From Synechococcus sp. BO 8801 (GTDB taxonomy: Bacteria; Cyanobacteriota; Cyanobacteriia; PCC-6307; Cyanobiaceae): 64,000 nucleotides of DNA. The stretch covers positions 1 to 64,000 of the forward strand of contig NZ_NQKY01000009.1 in NCBI RefSeq assembly GCF_002252675.1, read 5' to 3'. Below, one piece after another: positions 55,644-64,000 of the stretch. The notes under the pieces were generated by a model. The model saw only the letters and a list, made by a program, of their open reading frames with translations. It was not told the DNA's origin and did not search any database. Made by a program: the position numbers and the translations under genes. The stretch's first letter is position 1; the number at the start of each line of letters is the position of its first letter.

Positions 55644-55667
55644 CTCCGTCTCGTTGTAGAGACGGAG
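55644..55667 (-). repeat. Perfect nine-base-pair hairpin downstream of apcE
   Basis: Arms CTCCGTCTC (55644-55652) and GAGACGGAG (55659-55667) with a six-base loop. It lies immediately after the apcE terminator in the direction of transcription and is not followed by a T-run. It could stabilise the 3' end, act as a second stop, or belong to the apcA promoter region. Confidence 0.7.
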
Positions 55668-55698
55668 CAAAAGAAACCCCCCGGGACTGACCCGGGGG
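55668..55698 (-). terminator. Rho-independent terminator after apcE
   Basis: Arms CCCCCGGG (55678-55685) and CCCGGGGG (55691-55698) with a five-base loop. On the minus strand the stem is followed by TTTCTTTT. It separates the apcE and apcABC transcripts. Confidence 0.85.
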
Positions 55699-55757
55699 AT
55701 CATCGGATGAGCCGCAGGGACTCCTTCAGGGGCGACCCGGGATGGCTCGGGGGCGGA

Positions 55758-58700
55758 TCAGATCGCGCCCCGCAGCGAGGGGGTGAGCCCGGCGTTGCCG
55801 CCGTAGAGGGCGGCGGTGCGGTTCACGGTCGTCAGGGGCACACCGTCCTCGGTGCCGAGGCCGCGCAGGTACGGGACTGTGTCCTGGCCGAAGGCGGTGG
55901 CGTACTCCCGGGCGCTGAGCAGTTCGGCGACGGCGGCCTGCTGGCCGGCGGTGGCGCGGGTGGCGAGGAACCGGCTGACCTCACCCGGCATGGCGGCCCG
56001 TCCGAGCAGGGCCAGGTAGGCGGCGGAGGCGGCCCGCAGGGGGGCCATCCGCTGGAGCCGCTGCTGGAAGAGATCGCTGCCGGCGATCTGGGCCACGAAC
56101 TCGGCCACCGAGAGCTGGCCGTCACGCAGCTGGGACTCGGGATCCATCTGGCGCTCGGCCGCGAAGGGCACGCGGTTGAGGAGCTGGCGGTAGACCGCCT
56201 GCACCACTTCCTGCACCTGGGTCTCGCTGGGATCGCGGAGCAGCTGCACGGGCCTGGAGAGGCTCTGACGGCGACCGAATCCCTGGGGAGCGCCCGGTCG
56301 GAGGGCCTTGGCCATGGCGCCGTCGGGGGCGGTGGCGACACCGCTCAGGAGGTTGGTGCCCACCAGGGCCTTCCAGCCACTGGCAAGGCCGATGCTGGCG
56401 GGGGCCGCGTAGCCATTGACGCTGCCGGCGGTGGAGACGCCGCTGCGCCAGACGGGGGCGGCGCCTCCGCCGGGCTGCCAGGGGGACTGGCTCCAGCTGC
56501 GGGTGGGGGCAGGGGGCTCCCGGAGGGTTCCGGGACCGCTGGGTACGCCCATGGAGGTCGACGCACTCTGGCCGCCGGCCACATCCGCCTTCCACTGGCC
56601 GCGCACCTTGGGCCTGGCCGTCAGGTTGCGGGGGACCAGATCGCCGACGGTGCGGATCTCCTGGGACACCGGCACGGTCGGCCGTTGCAGGGGGGTGATG
56701 TCGGCAACCGTTTCGAGGGTGCGCACCAGACCAGGGACGCGGCGGGCGTTGCGATCGGCCGGGGTGATGAAGCGCTCGTAGGGGACGGTGTCCTCGCCGA
56801 AGCAGTCGTTGTATTCGCGGCCTTCGATCATGGCGTCGACGACGCCGTAGAAGCCCTTGCGGGCGGCGGTGTCGAAGTAGGCGTTGATCTCCCAGCGACC
56901 GAAGGTGGGACGGCCGAGGATGCGGCGGTGCATCACCTCGATGGCTTTGGTGATGTAGAGGCCGCTCCAGTAACGACGGCGGAAGGCGTTGGAGCGGGCC
57001 ACCTGGCGGACGAACTCCCGCAGGCTGATGTCGCCGTTCTCGAGCTTGATCTCCTCGACCTTGTTGCGCTCGCCGGCGTAGCCGGCGGTGCCGAGAACCT
57101 GCACGTAGACCGCATTGATGACGGCCTGGGTGCTGGATTCGGTGCCGCGGATGCTGGGCTGGCCGCCCCGGCGGGGGGTGGAGCTGCCGCCGGTGGCGAT
57201 CTGGCTCAGGCGCACCACCTTCGGCCCCACTCGGCGCGGGGTGGCCTTGCGGAACTGGGCGCTGTCCATGGGCCCGGGCTGGGCCATGCCGTTGCCGATC
57301 AGGATCCGGCGGGTGTCGTAGCTGAAGGGGGCCGGGCGGGTGGCCACCGACGCCGTGCTGGACGGGAAGATCGCCCCGTAGGTGAGGGCCAGGGGATCGT
57401 TGCCGCCGCCGTAGGGGTGCTGGTCGGCGAGGGGCTGGCGGTAGGAGGCGTAGAGGGTGATGTACTGGGGCGCCCCCTCGAACGGCGCACTGAAGCGGAA
57501 GAGGTTGCGGTTGGATCCCCAGCCGGCGCTCTCCTGGGCCTCCTCGCCGATGTCGCGGAGGTAGGGGACCGTTTCCTCACCGAAGACCCGGGCGTACTCC
57601 ATGCTGTTGACCAGCGCATCGACGAGGCCGCCCAGGCCCTTGGCGCTGACGATGGCGAAGTACTGGCGGAACTCCTCGATCGAGCTCACGCCGCGGCCCA
57701 GGAAGTGGCGGAAGGCGAGCTCCACCACCCGGCTGTTGGAGAAGCGGCCGTAGAACTGGCGCCGGTAGACCTTGCTGCGGCCGAGGGCGCGGATGAACTC
57801 CCGCATCGAGAGCTGGCCCTGGCGCACCTGGGTGGCCTCCACCGGGCACACCACCTGGGAGTAGCCCTTGACGATGTCCCGCTCGAACACCTGGCGGTAG
57901 GCGGCACGGATGATCTCGGCCTTCTCGGCTCCGGAGAGGCCCGGCTTCATCACGAAGCGCTGGGAACCTTCGGCGGCAAGGGCATAGATCGCCGGCAGCT
58001 GCAGGCCCTGGTTGACGGGGCTGCCCAGGCGCGCTCGGGTGGAGGGGGTGGGGATCTCGAGCTCCTTGAGGAGCACGTTGAAGCAGTCGATCACCAGCTG
58101 GCGGGAGTCCGGCTCCCCTTTGAACAGTCCGGCGGCGGCGGCACGCATCTCCTGCAGGGCCACGTTGGTGGCCGCCAGGGAGCAGGCCTTCTCAAGCACG
58201 TCGCGGAGTCCGCGGGTGTTCACCGCCAGGATGCTGGGATCACCGGCGATCACGGCATAGCCCACGTAGCGGAGGAACCAGGCCAGGTCCCGCAGCGACT
58301 TGCGCATGCGGGCGTTGCCGTAGATCGCCACCGAGATGGGGTTGAAGCCGCTGGGCAGCACGACCCGCACGTCGGCGTCGGCCTGGACACCCTCGAGGAT
58401 GCGGCCGAGCAGACCACTGCCCCCCGATCCCTGGGCGAAGGTGCGAACCGAGCGCTGGAACGCGGCCTGGTCGGCGGCGAGGGCGACCCCGTCGGCGGCG
58501 CCCACGCTCGGCGTGCTGAGGGGGGCGTCGAGATAGGAGAGGGGCGTGCCGCCGGTGAAGATCCGGTTGGCGGCCTTGGCCACGATCGCGTCGGCGTTGG
58601 CGGAGATCCGTCGGGCGGCTTCGACGCGGATCTGGCCGCTGCGGAAGAAGGTGGTCAGGGCGTCCAGTTCGCCGCCGTCGGGGAAACGGTCCTGCTGCTC

Positions 58701-58784
58701 CGCCTTCCGGACGCTGGAGAGCGGCAGGGTGTCGTAGCGCTGGGGGGCGACCCTGGTGCTGCCGCTGCTGGCGGTCACGGTCAT
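55758..58784 (-). CDS. apcE: Phycobilisome core-membrane linker ApcE (LCM)
   Basis: 1008 aa from the ATG at 58784 (MTVTASSGSTRVAPQRYDTLP). The N-terminal phycobiliprotein-like domain (about 15-230) includes YGNARMRKSLRDLAWFLRYVGYAVIAGDPS and the Cys in LEKACSLAATN, the likely bilin attachment site. Three linker (REP) domains follow, with FVRQVARSNAFRRRYW-type cores (beginning YRQVFERDIV, YVQVLGTAGY and YRQLLNRVPF), separated by Gly/Pro/Ser-rich arms. Three REP domains predict a three-cylinder core. ApcE anchors the phycobilisome to the thylakoid and is the terminal energy emitter. Confidence 0.97.
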   Translation of the reverse strand: MTVTASSGSTRVAPQRYDTLPLSSVRKAEQQDRFPDGGELDALTTFFRSGQIRVEAARRISANADAIVAKAANRIFTGGTPLSYLDAPLSTPSVGAADGVALAADQAAFQRSVRTFAQGSGGSGLLGRILEGVQADADVRVVLPSGFNPISVAIYGNARMRKSLRDLAWFLRYVGYAVIAGDPSILAVNTRGLRDVLEKACSLAATNVALQEMRAAAAGLFKGEPDSRQLVIDCFNVLLKELEIPTPSTRARLGSPVNQGLQLPAIYALAAEGSQRFVMKPGLSGAEKAEIIRAAYRQVFERDIVKGYSQVVCPVEATQVRQGQLSMREFIRALGRSKVYRRQFYGRFSNSRVVELAFRHFLGRGVSSIEEFRQYFAIVSAKGLGGLVDALVNSMEYARVFGEETVPYLRDIGEEAQESAGWGSNRNLFRFSAPFEGAPQYITLYASYRQPLADQHPYGGGNDPLALTYGAIFPSSTASVATRPAPFSYDTRRILIGNGMAQPGPMDSAQFRKATPRRVGPKVVRLSQIATGGSSTPRRGGQPSIRGTESSTQAVINAVYVQVLGTAGYAGERNKVEEIKLENGDISLREFVRQVARSNAFRRRYWSGLYITKAIEVMHRRILGRPTFGRWEINAYFDTAARKGFYGVVDAMIEGREYNDCFGEDTVPYERFITPADRNARRVPGLVRTLETVADITPLQRPTVPVSQEIRTVGDLVPRNLTARPKVRGQWKADVAGGQSASTSMGVPSGPGTLREPPAPTRSWSQSPWQPGGGAAPVWRSGVSTAGSVNGYAAPASIGLASGWKALVGTNLLSGVATAPDGAMAKALRPGAPQGFGRRQSLSRPVQLLRDPSETQVQEVVQAVYRQLLNRVPFAAERQMDPESQLRDGQLSVAEFVAQIAGSDLFQQRLQRMAPLRAASAAYLALLGRAAMPGEVSRFLATRATAGQQAAVAELLSAREYATAFGQDTVPYLRGLGTEDGVPLTTVNRTAALYGGNAGLTPSLRGAI

Positions 58785-58933
58785 GAACGAGAGCGAGCCG
58801 GGCTGGGTCACGTTACGGCTGGCCCCCTGGCCCTCCGGGGCGGGATGAACAAATGTTTGCAGCCTTCTGATGCGCTCACGCTGAACGGCGGCCGGCGCCG
58901 TGGAATGCTGCCGGAACCCGCACCAAGGCATTG

Positions 58934-60169
58934 ATGGATCACCCCCCGGAGGCCCCGCTGGATGCCGCCACGCCGGTGGTCAGCGCCTTCTACGACCGCT
59001 TCCCCTACCCGGGGGACCCCCTCCAGGACGGCCCGCCCCCTGGATACAACTGGCGCTGGTGCGTGGACAGCGTGGTGGCGGCCGTGGACGGGGCCCTGCC
59101 GCCGCCGCCGCGGCCCTGGCGGATCCTCGACGCCGGCTGCGGCACCGGGGTGAGCACCGACTACCTCTGCCATCTCAACCCCGGCGCCAGCGTGCTGGCG
59201 GTGGACATCAGCGCCGGTGCCCTGGCGGTGGCCCGGGAGCGCACCGCCCGCTCCGGGGCCGCCGCCCGGGTGGCGGAGCTGCGCATCGAGCAGCGCAGCC
59301 TGCTCGACCTGGCGGGGGAAGGCCCCTTCGACTACATCAACTCGGTGGGAGTGCTGCACCACCTCGACCGGCCCGAGGAGGGACTGCGGGCCCTGGTGCC
59401 CCTGCTGCGGCCGGGGGGCCTGCTGCACCTCTTTCTCTATGCCGACGGCGGCCGCTGGGAGATCCACCGCACCCAGCGGGCCCTGGCTCTGATGGGGGTG
59501 GGCACCGGACCGGCGGGTCTGCGGCTGGGCCGGGAGCTGTTCGCCACCCTGCCCGAGACCAACCGCCTGCGGCGGCACCACGAGCAGCGCTGGGCCCTCG
59601 ACACCGCCGCCGATGCCAATTTCGCGGATATGTACCTCCACCCCCAGGAGACCAGCTACGACCTGGAGCGCCTGTTCCGCTTCGTCGACCAGCCCGGCAT
59701 CCGCTTCGCCGGCTTCTCCAATCCCGAGGTCTGGGATCCGGCCCGGCTGCTGCAGGGGGAACTGCTGGAGCGGGCCCGGGCGCTGTCGCCCCGGCAGCAG
59801 TGGGCCCTGGTGGAGAGCCTCGATCCCGACATCAGCCACTTCGAGTTCTTCCTGCGGCGCCAGGACGGCGACGGGGCGCCCGACGCCTGGAGCGGCACGG
59901 CGACGCAGGAGTGGAGCGACGCGGCCCTGCTGGCGGCCGGGGGCGAGTGCAACCGCTGCCTGTGGGGCTGGCCCTCCACGGCACTGCTGGGTCCCGACCT
60001 GCGTCCCCTGACCATCTCGGAGGAGGAGCGGGCCCTGATGGAGGCCCTGGAGGCGGCTCCTGCCGGCACGCCGATCGGGGCGCTTCCCCTGGCCCAGGGC
60101 CCCGCCGAGCGGCTGGCGGCGGCGCGGCGGCTCCTGGAGGAGCGGGTACTTCTGTTGCTTAGAGCCTGA
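58934..60169 (+). CDS. Class I SAM-dependent methyltransferase
   Basis: 411 aa from the ATG at 58934 (MDHPPEAPLDAATPVVSAFYDRFPYPGD). The SAM-binding loop is ILDAGCGTGVSTDYL, followed by VLAVDISAGALAVARER and INSVGVLHHLDRPEEGL. The C-terminal 180 residues, with a Cys in GGECNRCLWGW, are outside the common fold. The substrate is unknown. It is divergent from apcE and upstream of the atp operon on the same strand. Confidence 0.85.
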   Translation: MDHPPEAPLDAATPVVSAFYDRFPYPGDPLQDGPPPGYNWRWCVDSVVAAVDGALPPPPRPWRILDAGCGTGVSTDYLCHLNPGASVLAVDISAGALAVARERTARSGAAARVAELRIEQRSLLDLAGEGPFDYINSVGVLHHLDRPEEGLRALVPLLRPGGLLHLFLYADGGRWEIHRTQRALALMGVGTGPAGLRLGRELFATLPETNRLRRHHEQRWALDTAADANFADMYLHPQETSYDLERLFRFVDQPGIRFAGFSNPEVWDPARLLQGELLERARALSPRQQWALVESLDPDISHFEFFLRRQDGDGAPDAWSGTATQEWSDAALLAAGGECNRCLWGWPSTALLGPDLRPLTISEEERALMEALEAAPAGTPIGALPLAQGPAERLAAARRLLEERVLLLLRA

Positions 60170-60257
60170 ACGGGCCGAGTGATAAAGTCCGCACGCCAAG
60201 ACGGAGCCTCGTCGGTTGCAGGCTGCCCTGACCCCCTCCCCGGATGCCGTCCCCCCC

Positions 60258-60689
60258 ATGGAGACGTCGACCGAAGAGGTCGCAGTCCATCCGACCATCG
60301 AGCCTCCCCCCCAGCCTGAACTCGCCGCCGCTCCGGCGACGGTGAACAACGGCATGGACGGTTACCTGCGGCTGCAGCGCCGGATGCTTCTTTCCACGGT
60401 CTGTGTCACCGCCCTGGCGGTGCCCCTCACGGCCCTGTGGTTCGACCTTCCCACCGCTTTCAGTCTGCTGGTGGGAGCCCTGGCGGGGCTCCTGTACCTC
60501 CGCCTCCTGGCCCGCAGCGTGACCCGCTTCGGCGTCGAAACCAAGGGGGTGGGCAAGGCCCAGCTGCTGGTGCCGGTGGTGCTGGTGGTCGCGGCCGCCA
60601 GGCTCCCCGTCCTCGAGATCCTGCCCGCCGTGCTGGGATTTCTCCTCTACAAGCCCGCTCTGATCGTTCAGGCCGTCCTCGACACCTGA
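60258..60689 (+). CDS. atpI: ATP synthase protein I
   Basis: 143 aa from the ATG at 60258 (METSTEEVAVHPT); a TTG at 60216 would add 14 residues. After a Pro/Ala-rich N-terminus come four hydrophobic segments between about 60 and 140, in keeping with AtpI, which assists assembly of the c-ring. It is the first gene of the atp operon. A triplicated hairpin repeat follows its stop. Confidence 0.85.
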   Translation: METSTEEVAVHPTIEPPPQPELAAAPATVNNGMDGYLRLQRRMLLSTVCVTALAVPLTALWFDLPTAFSLLVGALAGLLYLRLLARSVTRFGVETKGVGKAQLLVPVVLVVAAARLPVLEILPAVLGFLLYKPALIVQAVLDT

Positions 60690-60695
60690 TCCCTT

Positions 60696-60759
60696 TTCAG
60701 CCGCTCCGGCGGCCCTCTTCAGCCGCTCCGGCGGCCCTCTTCAGCCGCTCCGGCGGCCC
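60696..60759. repeat. Three tandem 22-base repeats between atpI and atpB
   Basis: The unit TTCAGCCGCTCCGGCGGCC plus three pyrimidine-rich bases occurs three times in a row (60696, 60718, 60740). Each unit contains GCCG and CGGC able to form a short hairpin. The array almost fills the gap between atpI and atpB, so it will be transcribed and could act as an RNA structure altering atpB expression. Confidence 0.85.
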
Positions 60760-60785
60760 AGACGTTCCGCCAGGCCCTACCCCCG

Positions 60786-61914
<1,129 letters not shown>

Positions 61915-62014
61915 TCGGAGGCCATCGCGGGGATGACAGGGCCGCCCGTTCGTTGCGGCCCTTCTCCACCCCCGGCTCCATCCACGCCTCCACCACCGCC
62001 CGCCTTATTGCCCC

Positions 62015-62497
62015 ATGACCAGCTGGCTTCTGCTTGCCGAGGCAGGTGCGACCGCAGGGTCGCCCGAGGGAGGTCTGTTCGACCTCGACGCCACCCTGCC
62101 GCTCATGGCGCTGCAGGTGGTGATCCTCACCTTCATTCTCAACAGCCTGTTCTTCCGACCGGTCGGCAAGGCCGTCGAGGACCGTGAGGGCTACATCGCC
62201 ACCAGCCGGACCCAGGCGAAGGAGAAGCTCGCCCAGGCCGAGCGCCTCGAGGCTGATCTCAAGGAACAGCTGAAGGGGGCCAGGCTCGAAGCCCAGAAGG
62301 TGATTCTGGAGGCCGAGCAGGATTCCGACCGTCTCTACCGTGAGGCCCTGGCGGTGGCCCAGGCGGACGCCATCGCCAGCCGCGAAAGCGCCCGCAGCAA
62401 GATCGATGCTCAGCGCGCCGAAGCTCTGAGCGCTCTCGAGGCCGATGCCGACAAGCTCGCCGACCTCATCGTCGACCGTCTCCTGACCGCCTCATGA
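62015..62497 (+). CDS. atpF': ATP synthase subunit b'
   Basis: 160 aa with one N-terminal membrane helix (about 28-48) and a long charged coiled coil ([28 protein letters not shown] across 70-150). The duplicated, divergent b subunit is typical of photosynthetic bacteria and pairs with b in the peripheral stalk. Its stop overlaps atpF by four bases. Confidence 0.95.
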   Translation: MTSWLLLAEAGATAGSPEGGLFDLDATLPLMALQVVILTFILNSLFFRPVGKAVEDREGYIATSRTQAKEKLAQAERLEADLKEQLKGARLEAQKVILEAEQDSDRLYREALAVAQADAIASRESARSKIDAQRAEALSALEADADKLADLIVDRLLTAS

Positions 62498-63021
62498 TCA
62501 CCTCCACCATCCCGCCGCTCCTCGCGAGCCACGGCAGCTTCGGCCTCAACCTCGACATCTTCGAGACCAACATCATCAACCTGGCGATCGTCATCGCCGG
62601 CCTGACGTGGTTCCTGAGGGGCTTCCTTGGGGGCATCCTGGAGCGCCGCCGCGAGCGGATCCTGGGGGAACTCAAGGACGCCGAGGAGCGGCTGAACGCG
62701 GCCACCGCCTCCCTCGCCGAGGCCCAGAAGAGCCTGGGTGAGGCCCGCACCCGCGCCGAGAAGATCCGCGCCGACGGCAAGGTCCGCGCCGAGGCCATCC
62801 GCTTCGAGAGCGAGAAGCGCACCGTCGAGGAGATGGCGCGCCTGAAGCAGGACTCCCAGTCCGACCTGGATTCGGAGGTCTCCCGCGTCAGCCGGCTGCT
62901 GCAGCGCGAGGCCGCCGAGATGGCCATCGCCAAGGCCCTGGTCAGCCTGCCCGGTCGCCTCGATGCCAGCACCCAGGCCCAGCTGATCGATCAGTCCATT
63001 CAATCGATGGGGAACGCCTGA
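62494..63021 (+). CDS. atpF: ATP synthase subunit b
   Basis: 175 aa. An N-terminal stretch ([28 protein letters not shown]) gives one membrane helix, followed by a coiled coil with [17 protein letters not shown]. It forms the heterodimeric stalk with b'. The stop and the atpH start share one base (TGATG). Confidence 0.96.
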   Translation: MITSTIPPLLASHGSFGLNLDIFETNIINLAIVIAGLTWFLRGFLGGILERRRERILGELKDAEERLNAATASLAEAQKSLGEARTRAEKIRADGKVRAEAIRFESEKRTVEEMARLKQDSQSDLDSEVSRVSRLLQREAAEMAIAKALVSLPGRLDASTQAQLIDQSIQSMGNA

Positions 63022-63569
63022 TGCCTCTGCTCAACACCATCACCACCCCCTACGCCGACGCCTTCCTTCAGGTGTGCGACGCCAACGGCGACACCGAGGC
63101 GGTGATCGATCAGGCCCGGGCGATCCTCGCCCTCTGGCACGACTCCAGCGACCTGCGTGAGGCGATGGCCTCCCCGGTCCTCGAGGTCGAAGGCAAGAAG
63201 GCGGCGCTCGAGAAACTCTTCGGCAAGGACATCTCCCCCTCCTTCCTGAATCTGCTCAAGCTGCTGGCCGACCGCCAGCGCATCGGTTTCCTCGATGCCG
63301 TCCTGGAGCGGCTCCTGGATCTCTACCGCGAGCAGAACCAGATCGCCCTGGCCACCGTGACCTCGGCGAGTCCCCTGAGCGAGGACCAGCAGGCGCTGCT
63401 CGCCGAGAAGGCCAAGGCCGTGGCCGGCACCGACAAGGTGGAGATCAGCCTCGCGGTGGATCCTGCCCTGATCGGCGGCTTCATCCTCAGTGTCGGTTCC
63501 AGGGTGATCGACGCCAGCCTCGCCGGCCAGGTGCGGCGCCTGGGCCTGACGCTCGCCAACGTGAGCTGA
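63021..63569 (+). CDS. atpH: ATP synthase subunit delta
   Basis: 182 aa. YADAFLQVCDANGDTEAVIDQAR at the N-terminus and the C-terminal GGFILSVGSRVIDASLAGQVRRL are the delta/OSCP signatures. It joins the peripheral stalk to the alpha3-beta3 head. It is coupled to atpF. Confidence 0.96.
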   Translation: MPLLNTITTPYADAFLQVCDANGDTEAVIDQARAILALWHDSSDLREAMASPVLEVEGKKAALEKLFGKDISPSFLNLLKLLADRQRIGFLDAVLERLLDLYREQNQIALATVTSASPLSEDQQALLAEKAKAVAGTDKVEISLAVDPALIGGFILSVGSRVIDASLAGQVRRLGLTLANVS

Positions 63570-63632
63570 CGCTTCCTTCCCTCCCCCCCACTCCTCCCCA
63601 CTTCATCGCCTCCCCTCCGGGGACTCCCACCC

Positions 63633-64000
63633 ATGGTTTCCATCCGCCCCGACGAGATCAGCGCCATCCTCAAGAAGCAGATCGCCGACTACGACAAGTC
63701 GGTCTCTGTCAGCAACGTCGGCACCGTCCTGCAGATCGGTGATGGCATCGCCCGGGTCTACGGCCTCGAGCAGGTGATGGCCGGCGAGCTGGTGCTGTTC
63801 GAAGACGGCACCGAGGGCCTGGCGCTGAACCTGGAGGACGACAACGTCGGCGTCGTGCTGATGGGCGAGGGCCTGGGCATCCAGGAGGGCAGCACCGTCA
63901 AGGCCACCGGCCGCATCGCGGCGGTGCCCGTGGGCGACGCCATGCTGGGCCGGGTGGTGAACGCCCTGGGTCAGCCGATCGACGGCAAGGGTGAGATCGC
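63633..64000 (+). CDS. atpA: ATP synthase subunit alpha, N-terminal part
   Basis: The first 122 codons from the ATG at 63633 ([21 protein letters not shown]). The crown domain and [26 protein letters not shown] are visible; the P-loop lies beyond the window edge. The gene continues the operon 63 bases after atpH. Confidence 0.96.
   Translation, partial: MVSIRPDEISAILKKQIADYDKSVSVSNVGTVLQIGDGIARVYGLEQVMAGELVLFEDGTEGLALNLEDDNVGVVLMGEGLGIQEGSTVKATGRIAAVPVGDAMLGRVVNALGQPIDGKGEI

Noticed and set aside
55539-58934. A plus-strand open frame of 1131 codons opposite apcE
   Set aside because: Shadow of apcE; repetitive Gly/Ala/His composition and no recognisable domain.

Overview
The window is a high-GC chromosomal segment of a picocyanobacterium of the Cyanobium/Synechococcus type. 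The evidence is the split rpoC (rpoC1 plus rpoC2), the allophycocyanin core operon apcE-apcA-apcB-apcC, a high-light-inducible protein, Ycf35, System II cytochrome c biogenesis (Ccs1/CcdA), a PII protein behind an NtcA-type promoter, and an ATP synthase operon with a duplicated b subunit (b and b').

Layout. 1-3360: infB-ylxR-nusA-rimP and a small Cys-rich gene, all on the minus strand. 3441-10737: a metallophosphoesterase, an HtrA protease, rpiA, a GAF-GGDEF-EAL protein, hisD (minus), rpsT and tatD. 10953-22431: rpoB-rpoC1-rpoC2-hli-rlmN-hydrolase. 22623-29777: an AIM24-like gene, ampG, a HEAT-repeat protein, the DUF2997/Ycf35/ferredoxin trio, an aldo/keto reductase, rsmG, a J-domain protein and DUF3143. 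29818-34586: a minus-strand biotin operon (bioF-bioK-bioC-bioD-small ORF-bioA) with two lesions: no usual start codon for bioF and a frameshift in bioC.

34600-42613 is accessory DNA, visibly lower in GC than its surroundings except the last 600 bases. Its left part is an array of integron gene cassettes without an integrase in the window. Two convincing attC sites (36086-36145 and 37334-37462) and one degenerate site (38487-38557) separate ORFs for an unknown 400-aa protein, a P-loop ATPase and a trypsin-like protease. A TPR/coiled-coil protein and a translationally coupled pair (DUF4365-like nuclease plus unknown partner) follow. This looks like a genome-conflict or defence island.

42865-47112: a Ski2-type helicase, then an unusual unit. 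It is an ATPase with a C-terminal winged helix, flanked seven or eight bases outside its start and stop codons by two 60-bp copies of a four-box palindromic repeat. The boxes are GTATTGGC and GCCAATAC; the spacer lengths 6, 7 and 15 are identical on both sides although the spacer sequences differ. This is the strongest candidate for an undescribed system.

47138-58784: purB, a small ORF, tlyA, glnB, queF, ccs1-ccdA, ftsW and the apc genes. 58934-64000: a methyltransferase and the atp operon (atpI, a, c, b', b, delta, alpha); alpha runs off the right edge.

All function calls come from reading translated motifs and gene order; no database search was run. GC statements are by eye.
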